From positions 1 through 51,051 of the forward strand of contig DAORZT010000012.1 of assembly GCA_035359995.1 (NCBI GenBank): a stretch of 51,051 nucleotides of DNA. The letters are read 5' to 3'. Below, in pieces: positions 1 to 9,300 of the stretch. Each line of letters begins with the position of its first letter. Within the stretch, counting starts at the first letter, position 1. This DNA is from JAKPCT01 sp029553165. GTDB taxonomy: Bacteria; Bacillota; UBA4882; UBA8346. Made by a program: the position numbers and the translations under genes. The notes under the pieces were generated by a model. It saw only the letters and a program-made list of their open reading frames with translations. It was not told where the DNA came from and did not search any database.

Positions 1-12
1 CATTAGTTGACT

Positions 13-43
13 AAAAAAATAACGCTCATTTTCGGGCGCTATT
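13..43 (-). terminator. Rho-independent terminator of the 39-656 gene
   Basis: Read on the minus strand, an 8-bp stem (AATAGCGC with GCGTTATT, one G-U pair) and a 10-nt loop are followed by seven T. The hairpin overlaps the stop codon of the gene it would end. Confidence 0.6.
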
Positions 44-656
44 TTGATTTAATAATCTGTTGATTGTTAATAATCTGTTCATCAATTATCTTTGCAATCT
101 CCATAACCGATGACTCAGTCTCACCTCTATTATTTATATCCACACAAAAATTCAACCTGCAAAAAATCACATTCTCATCCTCACCATATCCAGTAAAACC
201 AACATCTCCAATATTTGCTTCAGGAAACGGTTGAATAGCATTACATTTTGAGAAATAAGTTATTAAATATTCATGAGCCGCCATTACGTCTTTGAATGAC
301 TTAATATCAACCCATATTTCATTATTGTTATCATTAACATGTTGATATACCTGTGTCAAATGGTTGAATGACAGATTTTTATCCGTATTATACCAAGATT
401 TTACTAAAATATAATCATTAAACCATTTTTCATTTGGGACAAAAATCGAATTCAATCTTCCTTCATAAGGGATTGTTTTTCCAGCCCAATTATTATAATT
501 ATATTTATTTTTAAGTGAATCAAGGAAAGAATCTGTTGTTTCCATCTCTTCAACCGCTTGCTGATTGCTTACCGCCATTAATTGTTTGTATGAATGAAAA
601 AATCCAGTCAAAATAAACACAAAAAAAGTAACCGTTATTAAATTAATTTTTTTCAT
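39..656 (-). CDS. Hypothetical protein with N-terminal membrane anchor or signal
   Basis: Product of 205 residues that I do not recognise. It starts with a lysine pair and a hydrophobic stretch (about residues 6-22), so it is probably exported or anchored with most of the chain outside the cytoplasm. No lipobox cysteine is visible. The rest is polar and rich in Asn, Ile and Lys, without a known catalytic motif; two cysteines sit near residues 138 and 166. I chose the ATG at 656 because GAGG lies seven bases upstream; the TTG just before it has no better site. It is a single-gene unit ended by its own terminator. It is more AT-rich than the aminotransferase genes beside it, which suggests an accessory gene, but that is a visual impression only. 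Confidence 0.6.
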   Translation of the reverse strand: MKKINLITVTFFVFILTGFFHSYKQLMAVSNQQAVEEMETTDSFLDSLKNKYNYNNWAGKTIPYEGRLNSIFVPNEKWFNDYILVKSWYNTDKNLSFNHLTQVYQHVNDNNNEIWVDIKSFKDVMAAHEYLITYFSKCNAIQPFPEANIGDVGFTGYGEDENVIFCRLNFCVDINNRGETESSVMEIAKIIDEQIINNQQIIKSK

Positions 657-722
657 CAATAAACCTCTTAAAAAACTCTAAAATATACATCAATTATTTG
701 ATAATTGTCACTAAAAGATATG

Positions 723-1964
723 TCAATTATAGAAGAAGCTTCGCTCTTCCTTCTGTTGATAACTCCCCAAAAATCTGTTAATCCGGTCAAAGGCGTCCTG
801 GAGGTCATTCATATTTGGTAAAAATACAAAGCGGAAATGATCAGGCTGGTGCCAATTGAATCCGGTCCCCTGTACCAGTAAGACTTTCTCCTGCACTAGC
901 AGATCAAGCATAAACTGTTCGTCATCCTTAATGTTAAACTTCTTAACGTCAACTTTGGGAAAGAGATATAAGGCCGCTTTGGGCTTGACACAGGATAATC
1001 CAGGTATCTCCACAATTCGCTTCCAGGAATACTCCCGTTGTTGGTAAAGCCGACCGCCCGGTTTAATCAGGTCTTCAATTGACTGATGTCCGGTTAAGGC
1101 AGCAGTAATCGCATACTGCGCCGGTACATTACCACACAACCGCATTGAAGCAAGCAGCGTCAGTCCTTCGATATAATCAGCAGCAATCTCCTTTTTACCG
1201 CTGAGGATCATCCATCCGGACCGGTATCCGGCAACCCGATGCGACTTGGAGAGCCCGTTCATCGTTACAAATAATGTCTCATCCGATAATGAAGCAATCG
1301 AAATATGTTTCTCTCCGTCATAAACGATCTGATCATAGATCTCATCCGCAAAAACAATCATATTATTGGCTACTGCCAGATCGACAATTTGTTGTAAAAT
1401 CTCCAGCGGATAATTGGCTCCGGTTGGATTATTGGGATTAATCACTACAATCCCTTTAGTCTTAGGAGTAATCTTCCGCTTAAGATCATCAATATCAGGA
1501 CACCAGTCAGATTGCTCATCACAGAGATAATGCACCGGTTTACCACCCGAAAGATTCACCGCTGCCGTCCACAGCGGATAATCAGGAGCAGGAATCAGCA
1601 CTTCATCCCCATTATCCAATAGCCCTTGCATTGCGATCATTATCAGCTCACTGACACCATTACCAATGTAAATATCATTAAGATCTACACCGGTGATCCC
1701 TTTCGATTCAGCTTTCTGAATGATCGTCTCCCGCGCCGACCTGATTCCTCTTGAATCAGAATAACCATGCGCACGGGCAAGATTATTATGCATATCTTCT
1801 AAGATCTCCGGAGGGACTTCAAAACCAAATGGAGCAGGGTTTCCGGTATTCAATTTGATTATTTTATGTCCTTCCTCCTCCATTCGTACGGCAGTCTCCA
1901 TAACTGGTCCGCGAATATCATAACAAACATTCTCTAATTTGGTTGATTTCTTAAATACTCTCAT
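723..1964 (-). CDS. alaA: Alanine-type aminotransferase (AlaA family)
   Basis: PLP-dependent class I/II aminotransferase of 413 residues, close throughout to E. coli AlaA (YfbQ), which interconverts pyruvate and alanine with glutamate as amino donor. Family landmarks are the N-terminal SKLENVCYDIRGP-like block near residues 7-20, NPNNPTG (176-182), the DEIYD motif near 207-211 and the PLP lysine K240 in GLSKSHRVAGYRSGW. Length is normal. A longer reading from GTG 2012 overlaps the upstream gene, but GGAGGG sits six bases before the ATG at 1964 and the AlaA homology begins there. It lies 44 bp downstream of the MocR-type regulator on the same strand, so the two are probably cotranscribed and the regulator may control it. 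A weak hairpin overlaps the 3' end, without a clear T-tract. Confidence 0.92.
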   Translation of the reverse strand: MRVFKKSTKLENVCYDIRGPVMETAVRMEEEGHKIIKLNTGNPAPFGFEVPPEILEDMHNNLARAHGYSDSRGIRSARETIIQKAESKGITGVDLNDIYIGNGVSELIMIAMQGLLDNGDEVLIPAPDYPLWTAAVNLSGGKPVHYLCDEQSDWCPDIDDLKRKITPKTKGIVVINPNNPTGANYPLEILQQIVDLAVANNMIVFADEIYDQIVYDGEKHISIASLSDETLFVTMNGLSKSHRVAGYRSGWMILSGKKEIAADYIEGLTLLASMRLCGNVPAQYAITAALTGHQSIEDLIKPGGRLYQQREYSWKRIVEIPGLSCVKPKAALYLFPKVDVKKFNIKDDEQFMLDLLVQEKVLLVQGTGFNWHQPDHFRFVFLPNMNDLQDAFDRINRFLGSYQQKEERSFFYN

Positions 1965-2008
1965 TACAATTCCCTCCGCTAAGATATAATCTAATAAGTT
2001 TAGCTGCG

Positions 2009-3301
2009 TCACTTTAATTTACTCTGTTGCTCAATCACTTCTCCTATAATTCGAAGTCCGCGTTCCATCTCCTCCCGGGAGACTCTGGCTATTCCTAACC
2101 GAAAAGTATTTTTACCGCTATTATCGGTATAAAAAATATCACCCGGCATAAACAGAACTCCGCGCCGGTAACATTCCGCCAAGATTTGACGGGCGTCCAA
2201 ATGCTCCTCCAACTCGATAAAAAGATGCAGACCACCTTCACCCCAGACCTTTTTACACGGAAGATACTGATTGACCAAAGCTACTGCTGACTGATAACGT
2301 TCCCGATAAACCCGGCGGGCCTTCTTCAAGTACTTGTCAAACTCGCCACTACTCAAATATTCAAACAGAATTGCCTGATCCAAAAACGAAGTATGGATGT
2401 TGATACTGCGTTTGACACTCTCCAGGCTGGCAATCAATTGCTGATCGGCAATGATCCAACCAATTCTTAACCCCGGAAAGAGAATCTTCGAAAAACTACC
2501 CAGGTAAATTACTCCGTTACCACTACCGGCATGTGCTAACAATGGTGCCAAATGAGCGCCCGAATAACGCAACTCTTCATTAAAACCATCTTCAAGCACC
2601 GGAACACGATATGTTTCAAACAGTTTCAAAACCTTGAGTCGTTTCTCCGGTGACATTACCAATCCGGTAGGGTTATGATAAGATGGAATTAAATATCCCA
2701 TCTTAATCCCGGAAGTTGCTAATTTAGCTTCTAAAACCTCCAAATCAATCCCATCATCAAGCATCGGAACCCCGACAACTTCCAGACCAGCTACTTTCAT
2801 GATCTTTAAAGCAGTATTATGGGTTGGATTTTCACAGATAATCCGGTCCCCCGGACTCATCAAGGCAGTTAAAATTAAATATAACCCTTCGGTAAATCCG
2901 TTGGTAATAAGAATATCCTTCCCCGATAAATTAACTCCTTTATTTTTGATATACTCCTTCAAATAACGGAGCAGATTTTGATATCCCTTAGCATAGCCAT
3001 AATTAAGCAGTTTAGCTCCTTCGAGCGCAAACCGGTTTAAAAATGATCGCTTAAACGACTCAACCTCNNNNNNNNNNNNNNNNNNNNNNNNNNNNNNNNN
3101 NNNNNNNNNNNNNNNNNNNNNNNNNNNNNNNNNNNNNNNNNNNNNNNNNNNNNNNNNNNNNNNNNNNAGCGCCCCTAACTCTCTGGTAGCCGGAAGGCGC
3201 TCCCCAGATTGCAGACTACCCGACACAATCAGATTTTGGATGTATTCTTTTATTTGGAGGTAAGTCGGACGACTATTACTAAATTGAATCTGTTTAAACA
3301 T
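2009..3301 (-). CDS. MocR-type GntR/aminotransferase transcriptional regulator, interrupted by assembly gap
   Basis: The N-terminus (residues 1-44) is the start of a GntR winged helix, with the usual PTYLQIKEYI and SGERLPATRELG blocks. After 100 N, the rest is a fold-type I aminotransferase domain with NPTHNT, YHNPTG and the PLP lysine in SFSKILFPGLRIGW. This is the MocR/PdxR/GabR architecture: a PLP-binding regulator, usually not an active transaminase. The second half of the HTH and the linker are hidden in the gap. Family spacing suggests that about 80 residues are missing where the N run allows about 34, so 100 N is probably a placeholder. Start ATG with AAGGAG upstream. A 9-bp direct repeat lies just before the gene and may be its operator. 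The metabolite sensed is unknown; the alaA gene downstream hints at amino-acid or PLP metabolism. Confidence 0.88.
   Translation of the reverse strand: MFKQIQFSNSRPTYLQIKEYIQNLIVSGSLQSGERLPATRELGAXXXXXXXXXXXXXXXXXXXXXXXXXXXXXXXXXXEVESFKRSFLNRFALEGAKLLNYGYAKGYQNLLRYLKEYIKNKGVNLSGKDILITNGFTEGLYLILTALMSPGDRIICENPTHNTALKIMKVAGLEVVGVPMLDDGIDLEVLEAKLATSGIKMGYLIPSYHNPTGLVMSPEKRLKVLKLFETYRVPVLEDGFNEELRYSGAHLAPLLAHAGSGNGVIYLGSFSKILFPGLRIGWIIADQQLIASLESVKRSINIHTSFLDQAILFEYLSSGEFDKYLKKARRVYRERYQSAVALVNQYLPCKKVWGEGGLHLFIELEEHLDARQILAECYRRGVLFMPGDIFYTDNSGKNTFRLGIARVSREEMERGLRIIGEVIEQQSKLK
3068..3167. other. Assembly gap (100 N)
   Basis: Exactly 100 N inside the MocR-type gene. The round number suggests a scaffolding placeholder of unknown true length. 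Confidence 0.99.
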
Positions 3302-3321
3302 GATTACTCCTTACAGTATCT

Positions 3322-3342
3322 ATTCTGCCACAAATACTGCCA
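3322..3342 (-). promoter_or_regulatory. Candidate MocR operator: direct repeat upstream of the regulator
   Basis: Two 9-bp direct repeats read on the plus strand as ATTCTGCCA (3322-3330) and ATACTGCCA (3334-3342), 12 bp apart start to start, 20-40 bp before the MocR-type start codon. On the minus strand they fall around a weak promoter (TTTAAA, 17 bp, CAGAAT). MocR proteins characteristically bind direct repeats, so autoregulation is plausible. Confidence 0.4.
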
Positions 3343-3406
3343 TATTTAAAGAACCACCCATCAGCTGTTTTTGTCGAAAGGTGGATCTATAATAAAGTTA
3401 ACTAAT

Positions 3407-3883
3407 TCATCTCTTAACCAATCTAACTTTATCTCTTATTATTTCATAAAACTCGGAACTACGTTTTATTGCATTTAAACTAAAATATAATGGTGCTTCA
3501 AAATCTACAATAATCTTGATAATAAATCCGATATTTTTTTCAACAAACCATCTAATAGCTATAGCTGGTTCGGTCATAGACTCTAATGGATTTCCAGATA
3601 TATTGCCTCCACTTCTAATCTCATAAAATTCAACCATCTTTGTCCAATCCACGGTCCTCCACAAAATTTTCCAAAGAACTATTTGTTCGATTCCTTGCTC
3701 TGTTATATGTATCTTCTTTGAAGAAAAATAAGCGTAAATTATAATTTGAGTTAATACAATTATAAGATAATAAGGTATTGAAAAATATAAATGTTCCAAT
3801 CTAAACGCTAATGGATAAAATCCAAGTACCAACATTACTAAAATCTTTGGTAACAATTTTTGTTTGTATTCAAAGACCATCAT
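3407..3883 (-). CDS. Hypothetical membrane protein, possible bacterial PH-like domain
   Basis: Product of 158 residues with two hydrophobic helices (about residues 10-25 and 34-52), then a soluble C-terminal part beginning KKIHITEQGIEQI. A membrane hairpin followed by a strand-rich segment that includes a Trp-Thr-Lys-Met block resembles small membrane proteins with a bacterial PH domain, but the match is weak and I do not claim a family. The ORF stays open to a TTG at 3955; I prefer the ATG at 3883 because GGGTGAT lies four bases upstream, with a second ATG at 3880 also possible. It lies 96 bp downstream of the PBP1C gene on the same strand with no terminator between, so it may be the last gene of that unit. 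It is more AT-rich than PBP1C. Confidence 0.55.
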   Translation of the reverse strand: MMVFEYKQKLLPKILVMLVLGFYPLAFRLEHLYFSIPYYLIIVLTQIIIYAYFSSKKIHITEQGIEQIVLWKILWRTVDWTKMVEFYEIRSGGNISGNPLESMTEPAIAIRWFVEKNIGFIIKIIVDFEAPLYFSLNAIKRSSEFYEIIRDKVRLVKR

Positions 3884-3979
3884 TATTATCACCCTAGAAT
3901 TAAAATTATCTGTTTTTCTATAATGAACACTTTTTACTAAATATCCTTTAGACAATCATAACCTTTTCGACCTATACTT

Positions 3980-6349
3980 CTAATTCTCCATTACCACCAG
4001 TTTTACCTCGGAACTCCTACCTTGATCATCCTGACATACTACCTTATATTCACCTGGTGTTGGCAGTATAAACAGTCTTTCACCGGGAGCGCTTTTCCCC
4101 ACTAACTTGCCACTGATAAACCAGTACAATTGATGGACATCTGTAGCAGCAGCAGCCTCGAGGCAAATCTTTTGAAACTGGGGATTGATACCTTCCCGAA
4201 GTTGGTAAATATAATCGTTCGATGGAGAACGGATGATTGGAGGTTGCCCTGGCAAAATCCGCTGCCACTCGGGTAAAATGGCTGGTATTCGCTCAACCGG
4301 ATATCCGTTTCCTTCGAGCCAGGTTGCTACTCGAGGTGGCCATTTGATATATACTTTTTCAACATTCTGCCGCAGCGAATGATAGTGTAATGGTAAACGA
4401 TAACCCGTCTGCAGATCCTGAAGGTACGCTTGGTGGAGTTGGCATTCCACCTTTGGGGAATGATCAATTAAATACTCTTCCGTCACTAAAGTATCACAAT
4501 GCTTGCCCGGCAGTTGACCGCTCAAAGCACAGACTTGCCGTTCATCAACCGCAGCCGGTCGCTCAAACCATTTCTTAGTCCCACCGACTCGATTAAACAG
4601 GTCAAACAGTAACGGTGCTGCTGCTTCGGCCCCAATCAAACCGGCCCGCCCTTCACCCGAAAAGTTCCCAATCCAAACTCCGATTGTAAACTCCGGACTG
4701 TAACCAATACTCCAGGCATCGCGATGCCCATACGATGTCCCTGTCTTCCAGGCAATCCGGGGTAATGATGTAAACTCCCAACAGCTTGGCAAATCAGGGC
4801 GGCGGACCTTCATCAGAGTCTCAGTTACTAAATAAGCAGTTCCCTCGTCAAATAACTTGATTGACAAGCTATTGGTTTGATTGCGTAAACTTTTTGGATA
4901 ATTATAATATCCACCGCATGCTAAAGCTGAATATAACGTTGTGAGCTCTAACAGATTGACCTCACAACCGCCCAAAGCAATACTGAGACCATAACGATCC
5001 CGGTCAACAATCGTTCGCAACTGTGCTTGACGTAAGAGTTGATATAAACCATTTTCAGTCCCTAACAGCTGTAACAGATTAATCGCGGGTACATTGAGAG
5101 AACGCTCCAATGCTTCACTGGCTGAAACAATCCCATTAAACTTCCGGTCAAAATTCTCCGGTGAATAGCCGCCTTTAAAACTGATTGGTACATCTTCGAG
5201 GTAATGTTGCGGCGAGATTATACCATATTCAAACCCCAGGGCATAAACAAATGGTTTCAATGCTGAACCTGGCGAACGGGGTGCCAGGTAACCATTAACT
5301 TGTCCGGCGGTCTCTTGATTAAAAAAATCAACCGATCCTACCGCTGCCATTAACTCATTAGTCTTATTATCAATGATTACAACTGCTCCATTGGTAATCC
5401 CTTCATTTGCCAAGCCCGCTAAATGCTGCTTTAACAAATCTTCCGCCAGTTGTTGCAGCTTTATATTGAGTGTTGAGTAAATTCGCGATTCGTATGGACG
5501 CTCAAGTTTTTTTTCCAGACTGAAATGAGGCGCAATAAATGGTAAGTTCTGACGGCGGTCAGGGACCGGTTCCGCCAAAGCTTCCTGATAATCACGCTTG
5601 GTGATCAACCCTTTTTGATAAACGAGCTTTAAGACTTTATCCCTTGCCTTCCTGGCATTACTGGAATCTAAATCCGGACGCAGTAACGATGGGGAATTAG
5701 GAAGCGCTGCCAGAAGAGCTGCTTCACCATAACTCAACTGTGATGGTTCCTTACCAAAATACAACCAGGAAGCTGCCGCCGCTCCTTCAATGTTGCCGCC
5801 ATAAGGAGCAATATTAAAATAGATCTCCAGCAATTCGCGTTTATTGTAACGCTGTTCTAATTGCAGTGCCCGAAAGATTTCAATCACTTTATTAAAATAA
5901 CTCCGTCTTTTAGGTTCCATCATTCGAGCGATCTGCATTGTAAGAGTAGAACCACCCGAAACAATTCTACCCTGATTTAGATTGAGACGCAATGCCCGCA
6001 ACAAAGCTACCGGATTAATCCCTTGATGCCAATAGAACCACCGATCTTCATAGGCAATCAGAAACTTTTGCAGTGAAGGTGATATTTGATTTAATGAAGT
6101 CCTGATTCGCCACATATCATCATCTGCTGTAAAAGCCCGGAGCAATTTCTCGTTGCGGTCAAATACCAGAGTTGCAGAAGGACGAAACAGTGCCTCTTTG
6201 GGTAACGGTATTATAAATATCAACAGTTCAAAGAGGCAGAAGGCAAAGAGTATCAAAACTCCTACCCTCCGCCAGTTTTTGTTTTGAGGAAGATATTGAT
6301 CAATTTTGCTCCAAAAAATCTTTAAAGCTGCTAATAAACGACCACACAT
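3980..6349 (-). CDS. pbpC: Penicillin-binding protein 1C (bifunctional glycosyltransferase/transpeptidase)
   Basis: About 789 residues. A short cytoplasmic tail and one membrane helix (about 28-50) anchor it, and the enzyme faces outward to polymerise lipid II and cross-link peptidoglycan. The GT51 domain comes first, with the glutamate of YEDRWF (E101), GGSTLTMQ and the ELLEIYFN block. The transpeptidase follows with SxxK at 362-365 (SPGSALKPF), SLN at about 417-419 and KTGTS at about 535. A PBP1C-type C-terminal beta domain ends the chain. Start: AGGTGAT just upstream favours the ATG at 6349 over the GTG at 6358. It follows the alpha-2-macroglobulin gene by 37 bp, the same pairing as E. coli yfhM-pbpC, in which the macroglobulin is thought to trap proteases that get past a damaged wall while PBP1C repairs it. 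Confidence 0.95.
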   Translation of the reverse strand: MCGRLLAALKIFWSKIDQYLPQNKNWRRVGVLILFAFCLFELLIFIIPLPKEALFRPSATLVFDRNEKLLRAFTADDDMWRIRTSLNQISPSLQKFLIAYEDRWFYWHQGINPVALLRALRLNLNQGRIVSGGSTLTMQIARMMEPKRRSYFNKVIEIFRALQLEQRYNKRELLEIYFNIAPYGGNIEGAAAASWLYFGKEPSQLSYGEAALLAALPNSPSLLRPDLDSSNARKARDKVLKLVYQKGLITKRDYQEALAEPVPDRRQNLPFIAPHFSLEKKLERPYESRIYSTLNIKLQQLAEDLLKQHLAGLANEGITNGAVVIIDNKTNELMAAVGSVDFFNQETAGQVNGYLAPRSPGSALKPFVYALGFEYGIISPQHYLEDVPISFKGGYSPENFDRKFNGIVSASEALERSLNVPAINLLQLLGTENGLYQLLRQAQLRTIVDRDRYGLSIALGGCEVNLLELTTLYSALACGGYYNYPKSLRNQTNSLSIKLFDEGTAYLVTETLMKVRRPDLPSCWEFTSLPRIAWKTGTSYGHRDAWSIGYSPEFTIGVWIGNFSGEGRAGLIGAEAAAPLLFDLFNRVGGTKKWFERPAAVDERQVCALSGQLPGKHCDTLVTEEYLIDHSPKVECQLHQAYLQDLQTGYRLPLHYHSLRQNVEKVYIKWPPRVATWLEGNGYPVERIPAILPEWQRILPGQPPIIRSPSNDYIYQLREGINPQFQKICLEAAAATDVHQLYWFISGKLVGKSAPGERLFILPTPGEYKVVCQDDQGRSSEVKLVVMEN

Positions 6350-6386
6350 CCCTATCACCTGGTTAATCGAGCTTAGATTATCATAA

Positions 6387-9300
6387 TCAGTATCGGTTCA
6401 CCTTAATCTGACCACTGGAACTGTAACTGCTAATCTCCGGTTCATACATACATTCTGCTTTCACTGAAGGTAAGATAAAATCACCGCAAGTCACCACCCG
6501 GACCGCATAATAAAAATGATAGGTTCCGCTTTTTTCAAAACTCTTAAAGATGATTAAACGATCATCCCGGAGATCCAGATAATCAGGGGTGATTGACTTG
6601 TCTTGCAACCAAGCAATTTTAGCGCTGCTGGCAATTCGTGGATTTTCAATTTCCAATCCTGCCGGAAGCAGATCGGTAATCGCAACATGCTCCAGATTAT
6701 CCTGTTTGGTAGTGATCGTAAGGTGAGTAATCAGTAAATCACCCTGGCTAATTTGATCTCGGGCCACTTGATTGCCAAAACGGTCCAAAAATTCACGGTT
6801 GACAACTAATCCATTACTATACTCCCGAACATCAACAGCATTAGGTACACCGCTTACTTTGAAAAAGTAATAACATTCGCCATTACCATTAATCTTAACC
6901 TCAACCCGGCCTTTACCAAGCTGCTCATCAGTGATTTTTAAAGGTTTTTGACTGTCAAAAGTAGCAATCCGTTTATTATTAACCAATACTTCTCCCTGAT
7001 AATTTCCTTCACTCTTCTTTTGATAGATCTTACCAAGTGCCATCAGGGCAAAGGCATTCTCCTGAGTCGTCCCCCAACTGCCGGGTTTAGCAGCATCACT
7101 CAAACGGGTTACTAACTTATGGATTGCTTTATTAATTGGGTCAATATCCGCTAAGGCGCTTAAGATGATTGCATCCGAACGGACTGAAGAATTGAAGTTC
7201 CCGCCTGTCTGACGTCTTGCAGCCGAAGCTGTAAACGTGACTGGCAGCAATTCCCGGGCAGTACGTCGGTCGCCTAAATAATAGTAAGCGGCTGCTAATT
7301 GTGCCCTGGAGTAATCAGACAGTTCATTTAATCTAAAGTTTTTTAAGTAAGCCATTGAGCTTAATTGTGCTTTACCGGCAACACTTAAAACATAGAGCGC
7401 ATAGATCCTCACTTCAAGTCGCTGGGCGGATTTATCATTTAACTTAGCTAAACTGTCCAAATAGTTGATCATTCGGTCATAGACCCGATCTGATACCGCA
7501 AATCCGGCTTTTCGGGCTTCAACCAGGAAATGGGCAGCATAGATCGAACTCCATTCGTTGCTGTAAGTTTCACCCGGCCAGTAGGCAAAACTACCGTCAC
7601 GGAGCTGCATCGACTCTAGCTTGTCAATTCCTTCACTGATATAGTAGTTGGCATTACCACCTTTGAAGACAGCGCTGTTGGTTGCCTGAGCCAAACTGTC
7701 AAAATAGAGTAACGGGAAAAGCTTGGAAGTTGTCTGCTCAACACAACCATGCGGGTAAGCTAAAAGATATTGTAAGCTACCGGCAAATTTCAAAGTTGGC
7801 AATGGAGCTAACACCAATTCATAGCTGGCAGTCCCAGGGAGCCATTTGTTGTCGGGGTCGAGTACTAATGGCCTTTTGGCAGTGATTCCACCGGAACTGA
7901 ATTCGGTTGTTAACGGGACCGGAGGCCGAACTGATAATTCTTCAATAACCGTGCAATTTTCTCCATTACCCCGGGCTTGGACTGTACAAGTTAACTTACC
8001 GATGCTATTTTTAGCTTTAAGCTCATAAATCAGCTGTTTTTCTTCCTGGTTTTTCAAGGACAGCTTTTGCCGTGACTGACTGATTAACTCTACCGGCCCT
8101 GCTAACTTCAGTTCAATCTGAAATTCTCCGTCTTTTCCGGTTCCATTAAAGACTGATACTGGAACCTCAAAATGATCATTACTGGCCACAAACCTTGGCA
8201 GTGTCGGTGAGATAACAATCGGATCCCGGACAATAACCTTCTTTTGAGCCATTCCAAAGTTATTACCGGAGGCAGCCACAGCCATCAAACGTAATGTCCC
8301 ATTAAACTGCGGCACACGCAGCTTAATCTTGGCGACTCCATTACGGTCAACTTTTACTAAACCGGACCATAACGAAACGGGTTTAACCCGTTTAACGGCA
8401 ACCGGGTTCAGGTTTCGCTTCCTGACACCATCGGCATCGGCATCCCCGGAAGGAGCAGATTTGGAGCGAACACCCTTGTTTTCAACTTCAGGTAAGACCA
8501 TTCCGTACAAGTCATAGCTGTTCACAGTCAAACTCCGTTTACCATAAAAAAATTCTAGCGGATTCGGCGCCTGATAGTCAGTGAGCTGACAGATCCCTTC
8601 GTCCACTGCTGCTAGGGTGAGATAAGTATTCTCAGTGTTTTGATTTAACTTAACAGTGACTTCCATATCGCGTTGTGGCCGGATTTCATTGGCTACTCCC
8701 AGCTCAAGTTGGAGCTTATGATTACTGCAATCAACCATTAGCGGTATTGTTCCAAATGCCCGTACCGGTGCTTTCTTCTCCAATGATTTGATTGAACGAA
8801 TCAGATGCACTGAAACATAAACATTCGGTTTATATTCTTCTTTAACCGGAATCTTTAAATAACCGGTATTTTCTTTGAACTCGACTATTCGAAGATCAAA
8901 TACTTTTTCACGTTCAACTGTGACCAACGCTTTACCAGAGAATGGCGCTTTAATCTGAATTTCAGCCTGCTCACCAACCTGATAAACCTTTTTGCCCAGT
9001 TCCAACTGGATCTTATCGGGCTCTTCCATTGCCCAGGAATTATAACCCCAACCAGAAGCATAAAACTTGATTAGCGCCTGGGACGGACTTTGAGCATCTT
9101 TTAATACTATTTGGTACTGCCCGTATTCTTTTGGGACATATTCAAATAACTGTTCTCCACCATTTGCAACTAAAGAGCCTTTATAAACCCTGGTACGCTC
9201 CTCTTCCGAAACATATTCATAGTTACCTTCCGAATTGCGGCGGTAGATCGTGTTCCAGGTAATATGGTATACTTCGACCACCAGCTCGCTGTTGGCGACT

